From: Isochrysis galbana
Taxonomy: Eukaryota > Haptophyta > Isochrysidales > Isochrysidaceae
Direction: 5' to 3'
Assembly: GCA_018136815.1 (NCBI GenBank)
Contig: CM030931.1
Span: forward strand, 3,455,611 to 3,519,610
DNA length: 64,000 bases
How positions within the stretch are numbered: position 1 is the first letter of the stretch; each line of letters opens with the position of its first letter. Shown here in pieces: positions 40,967 through 51,917 of this stretch. The translations under genes and the position numbers were made by a program. Below the pieces are notes generated by a model. The model ran no database searches. It saw only the letters and a list, made by a program, of their open reading frames with translations, and was not told the DNA's origin.

Positions 40967-42981
40967 ATGCAGCTTACTGTGCTGCTCTCTCCGGTCCTCG
41001 CCTACGCATGGGCTCCACGCCTCCTCGTTCCCGCACACGCCACAACGCGAGTGAAGCTCGCTCTCGAGGCGGATCTCTCAGCAGAGGTGCTCCGCCGGCG
41101 AAACCTCGCCATCATCAGCCACCCCGATGCGGGCAAGACAACGTTGACGGAGAAGCTGCTCCTGTACGGTGGTGCGATCAAGCAGGCCGGCGCCGTCAAG
41201 GCAAAGGGTGAGCAGCGACGAGCCACCTCAGACTTCATGGAGCTCGAGCAGGAGCGAGGAATCTCTATTTCGAGCACTGTTCTCTCATACGAGTACAGGG
41301 GGAAGCAAGTCAACGTGCTGGACACGCCCGGGCATCAGGATTTCTCCGAGGACACATATCGTACTCTCGCAGCGGCGGACAACGCGGTGATGCTAGTTGA
41401 TGCTGCCAAGGGCCTTGAGCCGCAGACGCGCAAGCTATTTGAAGTCGCAAGGCTGCGCCGCTTGCCTCTCTTCACCTTCATCAACAAGTTGGATCGGCCG
41501 TCGCTCTCGCCGTACGAGCTCGTCGACCAGATCGAACAGGAATTTGGTATCTCCTGCTGCCCCCTCCTCTGGCCCATTGGGTCCGGCGATCGGTTCAAGG
41601 GCGTCCTGGAGCGTTCTGCAAACAAGGTGCACTTGTTCAACCGCGGAGAGCGCGGCAAACGAGCCGAAGAAACTATTGTCTCTCTCGACGACCCGGAGCT
41701 CGAGGCATTCATCGGGGACAGCGAGCTGCATGCCCAGCTCATGGATGACGTAAGCTGCCAAACAGTCTCCGAAAGTTTGCATCGGGCATGCGTGTCGATT
41801 GCCATGGAGGACCGCCGTTTGAGTGACTGGACTTGCCTTGTCCCTTACAGGTGGAGATGCTTGATGGACTCATGGAGCCACTAGACATGGAGAAGCTCTT
41901 GCGCGGCGAGCAGACTCCTGTACTATTCGGTTCAGCAATGACCAATTTTGGAGTGCAGCTGCTTCTTGACACCCTTATGAGCTTGGGCTCGCCGCCGCTC
42001 GCCCGCGCGCTTGACGCAGGTGACGAAGCGGACTTTACTTCGGGCGAGCTGTCGGGCGACGAGGAGACTGTCGACCCGGCTAGCTCGGAATTCTCGGGCT
42101 TTGTCTTCAAGCTCCAGGCGAATACCGACCCTAAACACCGTGATAGAATTGCGTATGTTCGGATTTGCTCTGGCCGGTTCGAGAAGGGGCTCAAAGTGAA
42201 GCACTCACGGCTGCGAGGGCAGCAGCTCACCATCTCGCAAGCACAAACGATGTTGGGTGCCGACCGGTCGACCCTCGAGGGTTGGTCGTACCCGGGTGAC
42301 GTAGTTGGGATCCCCTTTTCTCCGGGCCAGATGGCAATTGGCGACACGCTTTACACCGGCTCGAAGCGCATCTCCTATTCGAAGATTCCTTCTTTCTCGC
42401 CGGAGATCTTCGCGCGGTGTATCAATCCAACACCTTCGAAATACAAGTCATTCAACAAGGGCCTCGAGCAGCTGCTAAACGAAGGGGCCGTTCAGCAACT
42501 CGTCGAGCGTGGAGATACAGGTGCGCTATTACCGCGTTCCTGCGGCGCGTAAACCGTGTCTTTCCTGGCCAACTCCATGGTAACCTACAATATCGCCTAC
42601 GCCTCGTGGGGTGCTGCTAACGTACCACTCTCGTCCTCGCGCGCAGGTGGTGGGGTGCCCATACTAGCCGCGGTCGGCCCGCTACAACTTGAGGTCGTCA
42701 GCTCCCGTCTGAAGAGTGAGTATGGGGTGGATGTGACCTATGAGATGATGCCGCAGACGCAAGCCCGCTGGGCCATGGCCGGATGGGATAAGGTCGATGA
42801 GGCCATCAAGGGGCGCAAGTTGCTCAACGTCAAGGCCTTAGAGGATGTGTACGGCCGCCCAGTCCTCTTATTTGCGAGCGAGTGGACTCTCAACAACGCG
42901 GTGGCGGAGTTTGGAGAAGAGCTCCAACTTCGTCCATATGCGCTTGCCCCCGACGTCCAGGAGCGCCGCCGCAAAAAGTGA
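40967..42981 (+). CDS. prfC: Peptide chain release factor 3, probably plastid-targeted
   Basis: Bacterial-type translational GTPase RF3, which removes RF1/RF2 from ribosomes after termination. Exons 40967-41749, 41851-42520, 42647-42981 with GT-AG introns (phase 0 and phase 1), about 595 residues; E. coli RF3 is 529. G-motifs: [10 protein letters not shown] (P-loop), [11 protein letters not shown] (switch I), DTPGHQDF (G3), INKLDRPS (G4). The RF3 C-terminal domain follows: [20 protein letters not shown], ending [15 protein letters not shown]. The N-terminus [20 protein letters not shown] is a signal peptide with cleavage after AYA and an aromatic residue plus AP next, like the ASAF-AP leaders of complex red plastids; a basic, Thr-containing stretch follows. 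A bacterial-type RF3 plus such a leader points to plastid translation. Mitochondrial targeting is less likely. Confidence 0.92.
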
Positions 42982-43238
42982 TCCAAAGAACTGCGGTGAT
43001 GTTCATGCCCAACGCGATAGTGGGGTGATTATTGTCGTATCGCCAACGTGCAGCCATGGCCGAGCCCTAGCTTTCACCCATAACACGACATTCGCTAGCT
43101 AACTATCGCTAATATCGCTCACTCGATCTGCTGCATCGTGTGCACATTATGAGCATGACAAATACTTCATAATCTTCTCACGTAGCATACTTTCTACACC
43201 CCCACTTCCCCACCACCACCAGGCAACTAACTTTATAG

Positions 43239-44330
43239 TTGGTTGCCATGGAGCGCGGCGCCGCTCCCCACCTCTCCTTCGGGCCCCCCGCCGCGGGCGC
43301 CCCCCCAGCACCCATGGAGCTGTCGCTGGCGAAGCGACCGCGTCCGCCCGCAGAGGCCAAGCAGGTGAGCGCGACCCCGGTCGCGCCGCACGGCCCGTGG
43401 CCCCGGCCACACCAAGGAAGGCAGCCATGCTGGCCCACCCCATGGTGGGCCACAGGCTGTGACAAGCACCACACCAGCACCAGACCAAGAGAGACAACCA
43501 CCCACCAGGCATGCCTTATGGTAGAGGCCTCTCTCACCCTGGTGACGGCCGCGCTGCCTCGGCGGCGCGGCCCGAGACCGGGTGGCCCTTATGGGCACAA
43601 ACTCAACACCACCAGCAAAGCGCACATGGACACTGCCCCACCAACAGCTCAGCACAAAACCCCACAAATGAGAGACTGCTTGGATGCGCCTTGGGGCGCA
43701 CACTACGCCGCCATACCCACCACGCACACAGACGCACTCACCGCCTCACCACCCCCGACCGCCCCTGCCATTCAGGAGCCGCCCTCGGATGAGGAGCAAG
43801 GCACCATGGACTCAGAGGCAAACTTCGAACTGTCCTTCCACCAAGAGGGCGACTACACTTTCCTAGACGCCACGGTCTACGCCGCAATTGTAGAGCTCCT
43901 ATTGGAGCTCGAAGGAGTCGACCCGGAGCCGGACTTTTGGGCCCGCTCCATTCGCGGACCATGGCACATCGCTGTCAATGAAGACTGCGCGCAACAATTC
44001 AGGGAACGCTATGGCGACATCACCACGCTCCGCATCAACCAAACCGACATCTCGGTCCGCGTCCAAGTGGACTCCATTGACGAAAAGATCAATAAGAAAG
44101 GCTCTACGTCACGCAAAGCGCTATACAACGCCCTCCAAGACGTTGCGGCGCACTTGGTCATCGAGGCCGAAGGCCTGGCACAAGCAGCCCAAATCAACCT
44201 GAGCGCAATCATCCTGGCAATCGAAAAAGTAGGGCTCACCTTCTTGAAGGGCAACCGAGAACGCATGAAGCTCGAAGGCGAAGCAGGCACGTTCGTGTCC
44301 AAGGCAGCCTATTCGACCCGTTGGCCTTGA
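43239..44330 (+). CDS. LINE ORF1 protein
   Basis: 363 residues. A Pro/Ala-rich N-terminus (MERGAAPHLSFGPPAAGAPP) is followed by a well-ordered C-terminal half: QEGDYTFLDATVYAAIVELL, DFWARSIRGPWHIAVNEDC, QFRERYGDITTLRINQTDIS, SRKALYNALQDVAAHLVIEA. The ordered half probably carries RNA binding or multimerisation by analogy with other ORF1 proteins; no named domain recognised. The frame ends TRWP just where the RT reading starts in another frame, marking a deletion junction. Confidence 0.6.
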   Translation: MVAMERGAAPHLSFGPPAAGAPPAPMELSLAKRPRPPAEAKQVSATPVAPHGPWPRPHQGRQPCWPTPWWATGCDKHHTSTRPRETTTHQACLMVEASLTLVTAALPRRRGPRPGGPYGHKLNTTSKAHMDTAPPTAQHKTPQMRDCLDAPWGAHYAAIPTTHTDALTASPPPTAPAIQEPPSDEEQGTMDSEANFELSFHQEGDYTFLDATVYAAIVELLLELEGVDPEPDFWARSIRGPWHIAVNEDCAQQFRERYGDITTLRINQTDISVRVQVDSIDEKINKKGSTSRKALYNALQDVAAHLVIEAEGLAQAAQINLSAIILAIEKVGLTFLKGNRERMKLEGEAGTFVSKAAYSTRWP

Positions 44331-45006
44331 CTGGGAGAAAGCCTTCGATAGAGTAAGCTGGGAGTTTTATCATTTAGCTCTCAAACTTCTCAACTTCGGT
44401 CCAAACTTCCGAACATTGGCAAAGGCTCTCACGAGTGAGGAAGCCCGGCCAATACGCACGATTAAGACCAACGGTGGGAGAAGCTACCCATTTACCGTGG
44501 GCAGCGGCATGCCGCAGGGATGCCCGCTGTCACCGCTCACGTTTCTACTGACCACGGAAGCACTCACTAGAGCCATCAACGGCGACGAAGACATCAACGG
44601 CGTGAACCTCAATGGCTATAGCCTGAAGATAAGCCAATTTGCCGACGACACGGCGCTGATAACACGCGACTATAAGAGTCTACAGAAATCACTGCAATGG
44701 GTGGAACTGCACGAGAAAGCGACGGGCGGCAAAACTAACGCTGACAAATTCCAAGGACTAAGAATGGGCTCCCAGAGACTTCGTAAGCCTCCGTGGGACA
44801 TGCGAAAATACAACTGGATAGAAAACGATGAATATCTGACTATCTTGGGCGTCCTTCAGATGGGCAGGAATACAACACCCCCCGACTTAAATCGAGACGT
44901 CTCCCGATGTCGAGCCAAGAGAGTTCATTTAACCATACGAGACGAGAGACCTAGAAGAGGAGGATTAACCCATGGATCCAAAGCGAGCACAAAATCGGCA
45001 GCTTAG
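44326..45006 (+). pseudogene. LINE reverse transcriptase, palm region
   Basis: LDWEKAFDRVSWEF (catalytic Asp of motif A), then SGMPQGCPLSPLTFLLTTEA (motif B) and SQFADDTALI (the catalytic FADD box), followed by KATGGKTNADKFQGLRMGS and LTILGVLQMGRNTT of the thumb. This order is diagnostic of non-LTR reverse transcriptases. Endonuclease and RT N-terminus are deleted upstream and the ORF stops at 45006, so it is not functional by itself. Codons are intact across the region. Confidence 0.85.
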
Positions 45007-45134
45007 CGCGGCGGCCCCCGATTTCGTACGTCACGTCCTACCACGTTCTCCCTTTTACAGGAGTTTTGCTCGGGCAGTTGCGCTGGGTCAGGCGCTGACG
45101 CGACGCTAATCATCCACTTCCGGTCGACTTAGCG

Positions 45135-46060
45135 CTACGATTGTGAACGAGAACGAGTACGACTCGAAGGCAGATCAGGAGGAGTACGACTTGTCTCTTG
45201 AATTCGACGTGGAATAACTTGATTGGATTGGGAACTTGAGCTTGGACTTGAAGAGGAGTCTACAGCGGAGTGAGCTTGGGGTTGAACCGGACGGCGGTCG
45301 AAAGTGGTGTCGTACGACTCAACTAGATCAGCACAACGCCGAAGCAACTCAATTCGAGACTCCCAAGTAGCTTCAGAACGAGGATAGCCGCGCCATTTGA
45401 CGAGATACTTGAATGAAACTCCATCGCCCTTGCGATCGAGTAACTCTTCGACCAAGTACTCATCTTCAGCGAGCGGAGACGAATCGGTGACGGTGAAGTA
45501 CGGACGAAGATTGGAAATGTGAACTTCATCCTTGACTTGACGATTTTCGAGCTGCAGCGAGTCACCTACGCCTGTCGACCAGGCGCCGACATCATCCAAG
45601 TATGGCATACAAATCTCCCATGCCAGCCCACCGAGAACGGCGTCCATGAGGCGGCACATATACGAGGGACCGGATTGAACACCAAAAGGCAAGTAATTGA
45701 ACTCGTACTTGCCGCGATGAGTAGTGAACGCGGTGATATGTTTATCGGACTCTTTGATCGGTATACCCCAGAAACCAGATGCCAGGTCCAGGGTGCAAAG
45801 GAATAGAGAATCAAGGTTGCCTTGGCCGGACGACAATCGGTCGATGGCTTCTACCGTGAGGGGAAGAGGGCTGTCCTCTAGACGAAGCTTGGAGTTGACG
45901 TCGCGATAATCTACGCAGAAACGTACGGAGCCATCCTTCTTAGTGACTAGCACGACTCGAGAGGCCCACGACGAATTTGATTTCCTAATGATGCCCGCGG
46001 ACTCCATCTTGCAAACTTCGTCCTCTATGATCTTCTCACCCTCTCGTCCAACTCTAGACG
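45135..46060 (-). pseudogene. Ty3/gypsy chromovirus pol, RT fused to chromodomain by internal deletion
   Basis: One uninterrupted minus-strand frame. From about 46050: GREGEKIIEDEVCKMESAGI, then the gypsy RT signatures WASRVVLVTKKDGSVRFCVD, LDLASGFWGIPIKESDKHIT, YLPFGVQSGPSYMCRLMDAV and the active site YLDDVGAW. After VGDSLQLENRQ it passes directly to the integrase C-terminus: DEVHISNLRPYF, then a chromodomain (YLVEELLDRKGDG, FKYLVKWRGYPRSEATWE) and a Ser/Arg tail. RT thumb, RNase H and the integrase core are missing although the frame stays open for 290 codons. Chromodomain integrases direct insertion to heterochromatin. A remnant that may still be expressed. Confidence 0.88.
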
Positions 46061-46744
46061 CAGGTTGGCTGGAGAGGCGGCAGCCCTATGGTGAGGTACA
46101 ACCCGGTGGCTTTCTGGTGTCCAGTGCCGTGCTCCCAGGGTTGGACGAATTGGGTCGGGGTCAACCCCCCGACTAAACGGCGAGCTTCCGCATGCATCCG
46201 AGGGTTCTCAACCGCTACAAACGGAGCAGTGGCGGAGGCCATTGACTTGAAGACGCGGGCGGCCGACTCAAGAGCGGCACGACGTCCGGGTTCTTGGGGG
46301 TCTTAGTCGTCGAGACGCGGCGCCGTCATGGTGGCATCGGAGGGGCGGCAGCGCGTGAGCGCAGCGCGAAGGGCCGGGTGACCCGCGTAACGAGAAATTT
46401 GCCAGAAGCGGGCTCGCGCTCGAGACCAGCTACCTGGATCCCATTCCGAGAGGCCCGAATCGGCCGGAAGCCCAAGGCCCGTTCGGGAGGGGCTCACATT
46501 GGCGACGAGAAGACGTGCTTTTGCCGAGGGGACGGTCAAGAAGTGCGTCCGGTAGCGGAGACGATGCGGAGTAATTCGTAGGTGGAGGAGGAGCCCGACG
46601 ATTGTCAGCGCCAGTCGTCTTGCGGTTCGAGTTGTTGTTTTGCGATTTTAATGCCTCGGCCACCGCCGCTTGGACGGCGGCGACCATCGAAGCCGTAGTG
46701 TCCACGGGGTTAGAGGCAGCCTTAGCAACCTTGGCGACCCCCAC
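46061..46744 (-). pseudogene. Gypsy gag-region remnant
   Basis: Short minus-strand frames upstream of the pol remnant: 46744-46430 (VDTTASMVAAVQAAVAEALK, then Asn/Arg/Pro-rich) resembles the start of chromovirus gag proteins. Frames are broken, and no zinc knuckle or protease Asp motif was recognised. Assignment rests mainly on position. Confidence 0.4.
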
Positions 46745-46869
46745 GGAACATCCTGGGACCGGAGAATGTTTGGGACGAATCTTCCTGCCGTCGGCCGAGG
46801 AGAGGCGGACGGAGAGAGAGAGAGAGAGAGTCTCGCAGAGCGACTGCAGAACGAGAAGTCGAAGTCATG

Positions 46870-47101
46870 CCGGTTTATTACCTTAAACGAGCCAACAATT
46901 ATAGTAACAGCAAAAACAAAATTCGAATCGCAAATTTCGAGACCAAAATCTGCAAACCTGGACTTGAGACCATGGGGAATCCGAATCTGTGTGTCTTGTG
47001 CGTCTGTGGCAACACGGGGAACTGTTCAATTGTAATTGTGAGCGCGTACCTTACACGAATATTCATGCCTACAGCCTTCAGTTGGGCAGGAATACAACAG
47101 G
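46870..47101 (-). mobile_element. Gypsy leader/LTR-like segment, uninterrupted copy
   Basis: Same sequence order as 28268-28412 plus 29199-29275, without the LINE found there. It starts CCGGTTTATTACCTTAAACG and ends GGGCAGGAATACAACA. It lies on the 5' side of the pol remnant. Without a second copy at the element's other end it cannot be shown to be an LTR. Confidence 0.45.
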
Positions 47102-47340
47102 CCAGCCCATCCCTCTGACCAGCCCCTCCTCCCCCTGGGCCCCCCTGATCAGGACCCCCCAGCCAGCTCCAGTCGACTGGCAGGGGCTCGAGAGCCAGCG
47201 ATGGAGAGGCAGGAGGGGCCAGGGTCATGCCCCAGCCTCACCTGCCCCCTGAGCTGCGCTCCCAGGCCCCTGCTGGCCTCCTGGGGACCTGAAGAGGGGC
47301 CGCAGGCGCGCGCCATGGGCCCCCGCCGCAAGGAAGAGAG
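47102..47340 (+). mobile_element. LINE ORF1-region fragment
   Basis: Inverted match to 11040-11400 and 28730-29080: GGCGCGCGCCATGGGC, CTGGCCTCCTGGGGACCTGA and CAGCCTCACCTGCCCCCTGA have counterparts there. 5' hairpin absent, so truncated. Confidence 0.5.
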
Positions 47341-48849
47341 GAGGAAAAGGGAAGAGGGAGGGGAGGGGGGAGTGGCAGCTCTCCCCTCCGGCGTTTACGT
47401 GTCTTCTCGCCCCGTTTGGGTAAGAGAAGACGGGGGCGCCAGAACCAGGAGGGAAGGGCCGCGGCTCGCCGCGGCCACTCGCTCTTGCGAGGAGAGATTA
47501 GCGTTTCTGGGCTCCTATTCATGAGTGCCCCCCCCCCCCCCCTGCGTTGCTTTTACCCGAAAGGGGTTTTCCCCCAGCGTGGACTCGAGGAGAGGACGTG
47601 CTGGGGTGCGCGGGGTCGGTGCATGCACTGGGGGGAGGACGAATATCGGGGGGAGGGGGCGGGGCCCCCTCCCCCCGGTAGCACTCGGACACCTGGCTCG
47701 TCAGGCATGGCGGGATTCCGGGACGGGAAAGTTGTGTCCAATTAGCTAGTGGGGTTGGCTAGGATATAACATAAATTATTTTATTTATTTATCCCTCCCC
47801 CCCCGCGCGTGACGTTTTCCCTCTGTGTCTTGACTACGCTCTGCGCCACCGCTCGAGCGCCCTCCGTGCCCCCTCGTCCGTCCTCCGTCCCTGTTCTCGT
47901 GCTGCTGCGCCCCGTGATGGCTGAGAGCGCGCCCATGTCTTCGGCCCCGTCCCCGCACGCTTCCTCGACTCCCCATTGTCCCCCTTCCATGCTCCAATCG
48001 GGCCATACACTGTCTCATGTTACAGCTCATCCTCCACTCACACCCTGTCGTACCACAGCCACAGCTCCACATGATCCACAACACAGTCAGTATGTATCAT
48101 CGCAATTAATTGTAAAGTTAGTTTGCTCTCATTAGAGAAAACGACTTGTCCGGCTAGCGCATAAGCATAAGCACAGGTGAGCGATGCCAACGCGAGCTGT
48201 GGGTATGGACGATCGCGTTGCGACTAGCTACTCCACCACCTAGCGACGAGTGGGCTGCAAACACTAGAGTGCTGCATTTCGAATCACGCACAGGGTGGAA
48301 AATACAACGATTAGGAGAGCATGTCTCCTTCCTCTCTGACGTCTTGATCTCAAAATATCATTAACAATGAACTGAAATTTTCTCTAGGAGTTCTTAAGAA
48401 GTTCTTGGCTCGGTTGCGATGAATACGCAGTCATTCTTGCCTGCATGTTCAGGGCATCGACTTGTATGTGGCGTAACGCATGGGGCGTCATGGAGGGACT
48501 TCTTGGCTTATGGCGATGCAGCGTGAATGCAAATAGTAGTACAAGAAGTTTGAGACAAGAAGAAAGCAATCAGAATGATGAGTGTCCTCAACTATGACCT
48601 CAATGAGTAGTGATTAAGGGGGCCGCATTGGCAGGTGCAAGAAAAGTACAAGATTCGTGCTCGCCCGGCCTGTCGTCGCTCCTCCTCGCACATTGCCAGC
48701 GGGAAGATTGCCATCGGGCGGGGAACCAGTACGTCATGCAGCGAAGATCAGGCTAACGAGGGCCATAACAAACAAGAAGCATCATTGGGCTGTACGCCTA
48801 CCACTTGGCAGTGCATTTGGCTAACTGTCTCTTCAATAGGCAACTGTGT
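47341..48849. other. Intergenic, no gene seen
   Basis: C15 run at about 47527-47541. Frames at 47809-48135 are Pro/Ser-rich without a recognisable domain. Confidence 0.35.
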
Positions 48850-49497
48850 CTACATGTGTTGATGCGCAATCGCCGACATGTACGTGTGCCACAGGACACT
48901 GACGACGGCGGTACAAGCTGGCCGCACGCCTGCTGGCACAATGCCGAAGCAAAGGATGTCATAGAGAGGCCAAATCTTGAGGTCGGTCCGCACGACACCG
49001 CCAATGTCCGAATTCGCCGTTGAGACTGCGCGCTTAACGGACGGAAGGTTGATGCCGCCTGCCAACGTGCGGCGGAGAACCAGGGCCGCGTAGTTCCCTA
49101 CTGTGGAAAGGCAGCCACACGAGAAGCAGGCTTTGAGCAGGATGTTTGCTCCCGCACGGCCAGGGAACAGAACCTCAGCGGTGTTGTACACTGCCGGGAT
49201 GGCGTAGCCACCCCAGATGGAACCGACAGTGAGTGCCTGCCCCATCCGTGGGATCGAGACAGGCAGCTCAAACGTGTGCCGCAGTCGCTCGCCCATCGTC
49301 GAGAAGGCTGGCCTCTGGTTGAGCTGCTCGATCCGCTGAGCGACAACGTCTCCTGCACCAAAGATGGCCGCACCGCCCGCCGCGTTGACGAGGAGCGTGC
49401 TGGGCGTTGCGCGTACGCTGCCGAAGAGACAGAGCACCATCGGCCCAAGCCGCAACCGCGCGACAGAACGCTCCTGACGCCATTGGTCGACCATCAT
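48850..49497 (-). CDS. Mpv17/PMP22 family membrane protein
   Basis: 215 residues, single exon. The family is of four-helix proteins of the mitochondrial inner membrane or peroxisome, linked to metabolite or channel functions. Landmarks: an early helix with GAGDVVAQRIEQLN matching the family's GDxxxQ, the GP-like turn replaced by GGYAIPAVYN, and the C-terminal signature LKIWPLYDILCFGIVPAGVR followed by WHTYMSAIAH (family: W-x-VWP...NF-x-VP...R then W-N-x-YLS). Helices near nt 49430, 49210, 49110 and 48890. The frame has tandem ATGs at 49497 and 49494. Substrate unknown. Confidence 0.82.
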   Translation of the reverse strand: MMVDQWRQERSVARLRLGPMVLCLFGSVRATPSTLLVNAAGGAAIFGAGDVVAQRIEQLNQRPAFSTMGERLRHTFELPVSIPRMGQALTVGSIWGGYAIPAVYNTAEVLFPGRAGANILLKACFSCGCLSTVGNYAALVLRRTLAGGINLPSVKRAVSTANSDIGGVVRTDLKIWPLYDILCFGIVPAGVRPACTAVVSVLWHTYMSAIAHQHM

Positions 49498-50487
49498 TCC
49501 AACGATCTCCGCCGGCGGCGCGCGGCCTCTCTCGCTCTCCGTCTCCCTCCGTTCTCTCGCCCGCCGCCGACCGTCGTTTCACCAACTTTCGTGCCGTTTT
49601 CTTCTCACTTTGGAGAATCGCCCTCGACGCGACGCTCGGATCTCGCCGGTTGCGCCCAATCGACGGGGGGCGTGACACTCCCCCCCCCCCCCCCCACCCC
49701 ACCCCCCCACCCCCACCACCGCGGGGAGGGGAGAGAGGGGGAGCGAGATGTGTGGAGGAGGCATGGAACTGTCAGTCGCTGCCTTCTTGGCTTCTTGGCT
49801 TCCTGGCACGACTTGAGAAAGGTTGATATCTACTAAAGAGCTAAAAATCTGTGTTCTTTGTTCGATCTTTGTTCTTTGTTTGGCCGTCGACGCGCCGACG
49901 CTCGACGCCGCCCACGCGCGCACAGTGACAGTGAAAAGCCACCCGCTCGCCTCCACGGACGAAAATTAACTGAGTTACTTGCTCGACGGACGCATCACGG
50001 GGCAGTTAGATAACTGCTATGCCGCCTCACAAGCTCACATGCAAGGGGAGTTAGTGGCAGTTAACCAAGTTATCTGGATAACTGCTCTAGCCAATCCCTA
50101 GCCTTGCTGTGCGTGAGGTCGTATCGTCGCGCCACATGACCTTATTCTGCTATGTATTGTTTCTCCGCCCACATGCAGCCCGTTTGTCAACCTTGGCCCA
50201 GCGCCAAGCAACAAGTAGGGCCGCGACAAGCTCTCAACACATGGCAGACATTTGTGTTGGGCGGACACCACGACCTACACTACGCCTATTACGTTCTATT
50301 GCGTGCGCATGCACGCCTGGTGGCTTCACGGGAGGAGTGCGGCTGATGCGTGCAGTGACATACGAGCCTTTTGAGGCCGTACAAGAACTGCACATAGTCA
50401 TCAAGAGAGCACCCTGTCGGTCTGTCCGTGGAGCGGCGCATCACGCGCAGGCTTCCCTACAATCAAGGGAATGCTGTCACAACCCTG
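49498..50487. other. Intergenic between Mpv17-like and UBE2S genes
   Basis: Promoter side of the Mpv17-like gene and 3' side of UBE2S. C/CA-rich run at about 49680-49720. CAGTTAGATAACTG (about 50003-50016) is a short palindrome in an AGTTA-rich patch. No gene seen. Confidence 0.35.
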
Positions 50488-51548
50488 TTACAAGCGTTTG
50501 ATCGACTTTTTCTTCTCCTGCCTCCGCTTCTCGGCCTCTTTGGACTCGACGGGCTTTTGCCGCTTCTCCAAGGGACCACCTTCACCCCCTCCACTTGGCC
50601 CCTCCCCGGTTAGCGCCGCAGATGTCCTCGCGTGCACCTCGGTCATCATCTGTGCCTTCTTGAAGTAGGCGTCATACTCCTCCATAAAGAGCTTGCCCGC
50701 CTCCTCGTTCAGCGCAGACTCGGGAAAAGGATTTATCAACAGGCATCGAACAACCTGCAGGACATGCCCAATCCCGTATTCGGCCTTCCAGTCTTTCTTT
50801 AGAGTGTTGACGCAGATCTCTCCAGCCTTGGACACATTCGGGTGGAAAATCTTCGTCAAGAAATAGCCTAAAGACGATGGCGGAAGAAGTTCCTTCAGCG
50901 TGGCGCTCGGCATCTCTGACTGTGAACATCGCAAGGGCATAACAAGGGGGTGACTGCAGGCATTGCAGAAGCTCTGGGGCGGGCGTACCCTTTGGTGGCG
51001 CCGATGGATAGTCACTCGGCAAAACCAGCTTGACCTTGAAGTTACCGCCGTGGAAGGGCGTCGCCTCTGCACGCACACCACAGCAGTTGAATGAGCACCC
51101 ACGATCGGGTCAAGTGGATGCGGGATTCCAATGCAATATGCGTAGCCATCCGCAGAGGACTGCGCAGGCAGAGCGTTGATGGCTGCGGACACATCGTGCG
51201 TGCTCGTCGCTCACGAGGCGCGTAATGCACACCTGGCCCAGAAATGTCTGCACAGATGTCAGTCACGTCCTCCTCGTTCAGCAGCACCTTGATCCCTGGC
51301 GGAGGCTCGCTAGAGAGCTTGCGCAGCTCCTTGGCGACGGCCATCACAACGCTTGGCGCAATGTTCTCATTCGACTGCCGGCGCGTGGGGGGGAAGGGGC
51401 GGTGGTAGTAAGGTGTGGTCGTGAGTGCGGCGTGAAAGAGCGCCGCGCGTCAGCGAGCACTCCGCAGGTGCGCCCACACAGGGGCACGCGACGAGGGCGG
51501 CAGGCGGCTCGGGCTCAGCGCAGGGGTCCCCCCCTCACGCACCTGCAT
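50488..51548 (-). CDS. UBE2S: Ubiquitin-conjugating enzyme E2 S
   Basis: E2 that extends Lys11-linked ubiquitin chains on substrates of the anaphase-promoting complex. Exons on the minus strand: 51548-51543 (only ATG CAG), 51374-51233, 51066-50989, 50867-50488; all introns GT-AG; about 201 residues (human 222). Joined, the start reads [20 protein letters not shown], which matches the UBE2S N-terminus and justifies the six-base first exon. The catalytic Cys is in [13 protein letters not shown] (about residue 94). [20 protein letters not shown] and the Lys-rich tail ending KSIKRL match UBE2S; the family's terminal LRRL binds the APC/C, and IKRL here is a conservative version. A cell-cycle role is expected from the family. 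Confidence 0.92.
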
Positions 51549-51879
51549 GGCGGCGGCGGGGGCGGCGTCCGTTGTGTTTTTTCTTTTGAACGTGGCGGCC
51601 GGCCGCGGCCGCAGAAGAGAATGGAAGAGGGGTGGGGGGCGGGGGGGGGGTAGTTTTCTTTTTCCGTGTGGTGGAATCGTCCCTTTTTGTTGTTGTTGCG
51701 CTCCCTTCCCGAGGACGCGGACGCGCGGCGCGGCGCGCGGAGAGGGGGAGAGGATGGGAATGAGCTTTAAATAGGAATAGCAAATGATTGTTGGAAGGCG
51801 AGGAATAGGTTGTGTTGTTGTTGTGTTCCAAGGGAAAGTAGTGAGATTAGAGAAGAGGACGAGCCAGAGATTTGATTCA

Positions 51880-51880
51880 G

Positions 51881-51915
<35 letters not shown>
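51880..51915. repeat. (CT)n microsatellite
   Basis: About 17 CT units in the region upstream of UBE2S; G runs of 9-18 lie at 51643-51651 and 52029-52043. Confidence 0.8.

Positions 51916-51917
<2 letters not shown>

Larger units (their letters stand above)
43216..45006 (+). mobile_element. Internally deleted LINE (ORF1 plus reverse transcriptase palm)
   Basis: Starts with the hairpin GGCAACTAACT-TTAT-AGTTGGTTGCC at 43216-43241, which runs into the ORF1 ATG at 43239. ORF1 runs to 44330, then the middle of a LINE reverse transcriptase begins abruptly at about 44326. The endonuclease and RT fingers are missing. Directly left (43175-43210) is a minus-oriented piece of the family's 3' tail (GTAGCATACTTTCTACACCC), so this copy sits on or beside an older one. 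The 3' end and a target duplication were not found. Confidence 0.75.
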
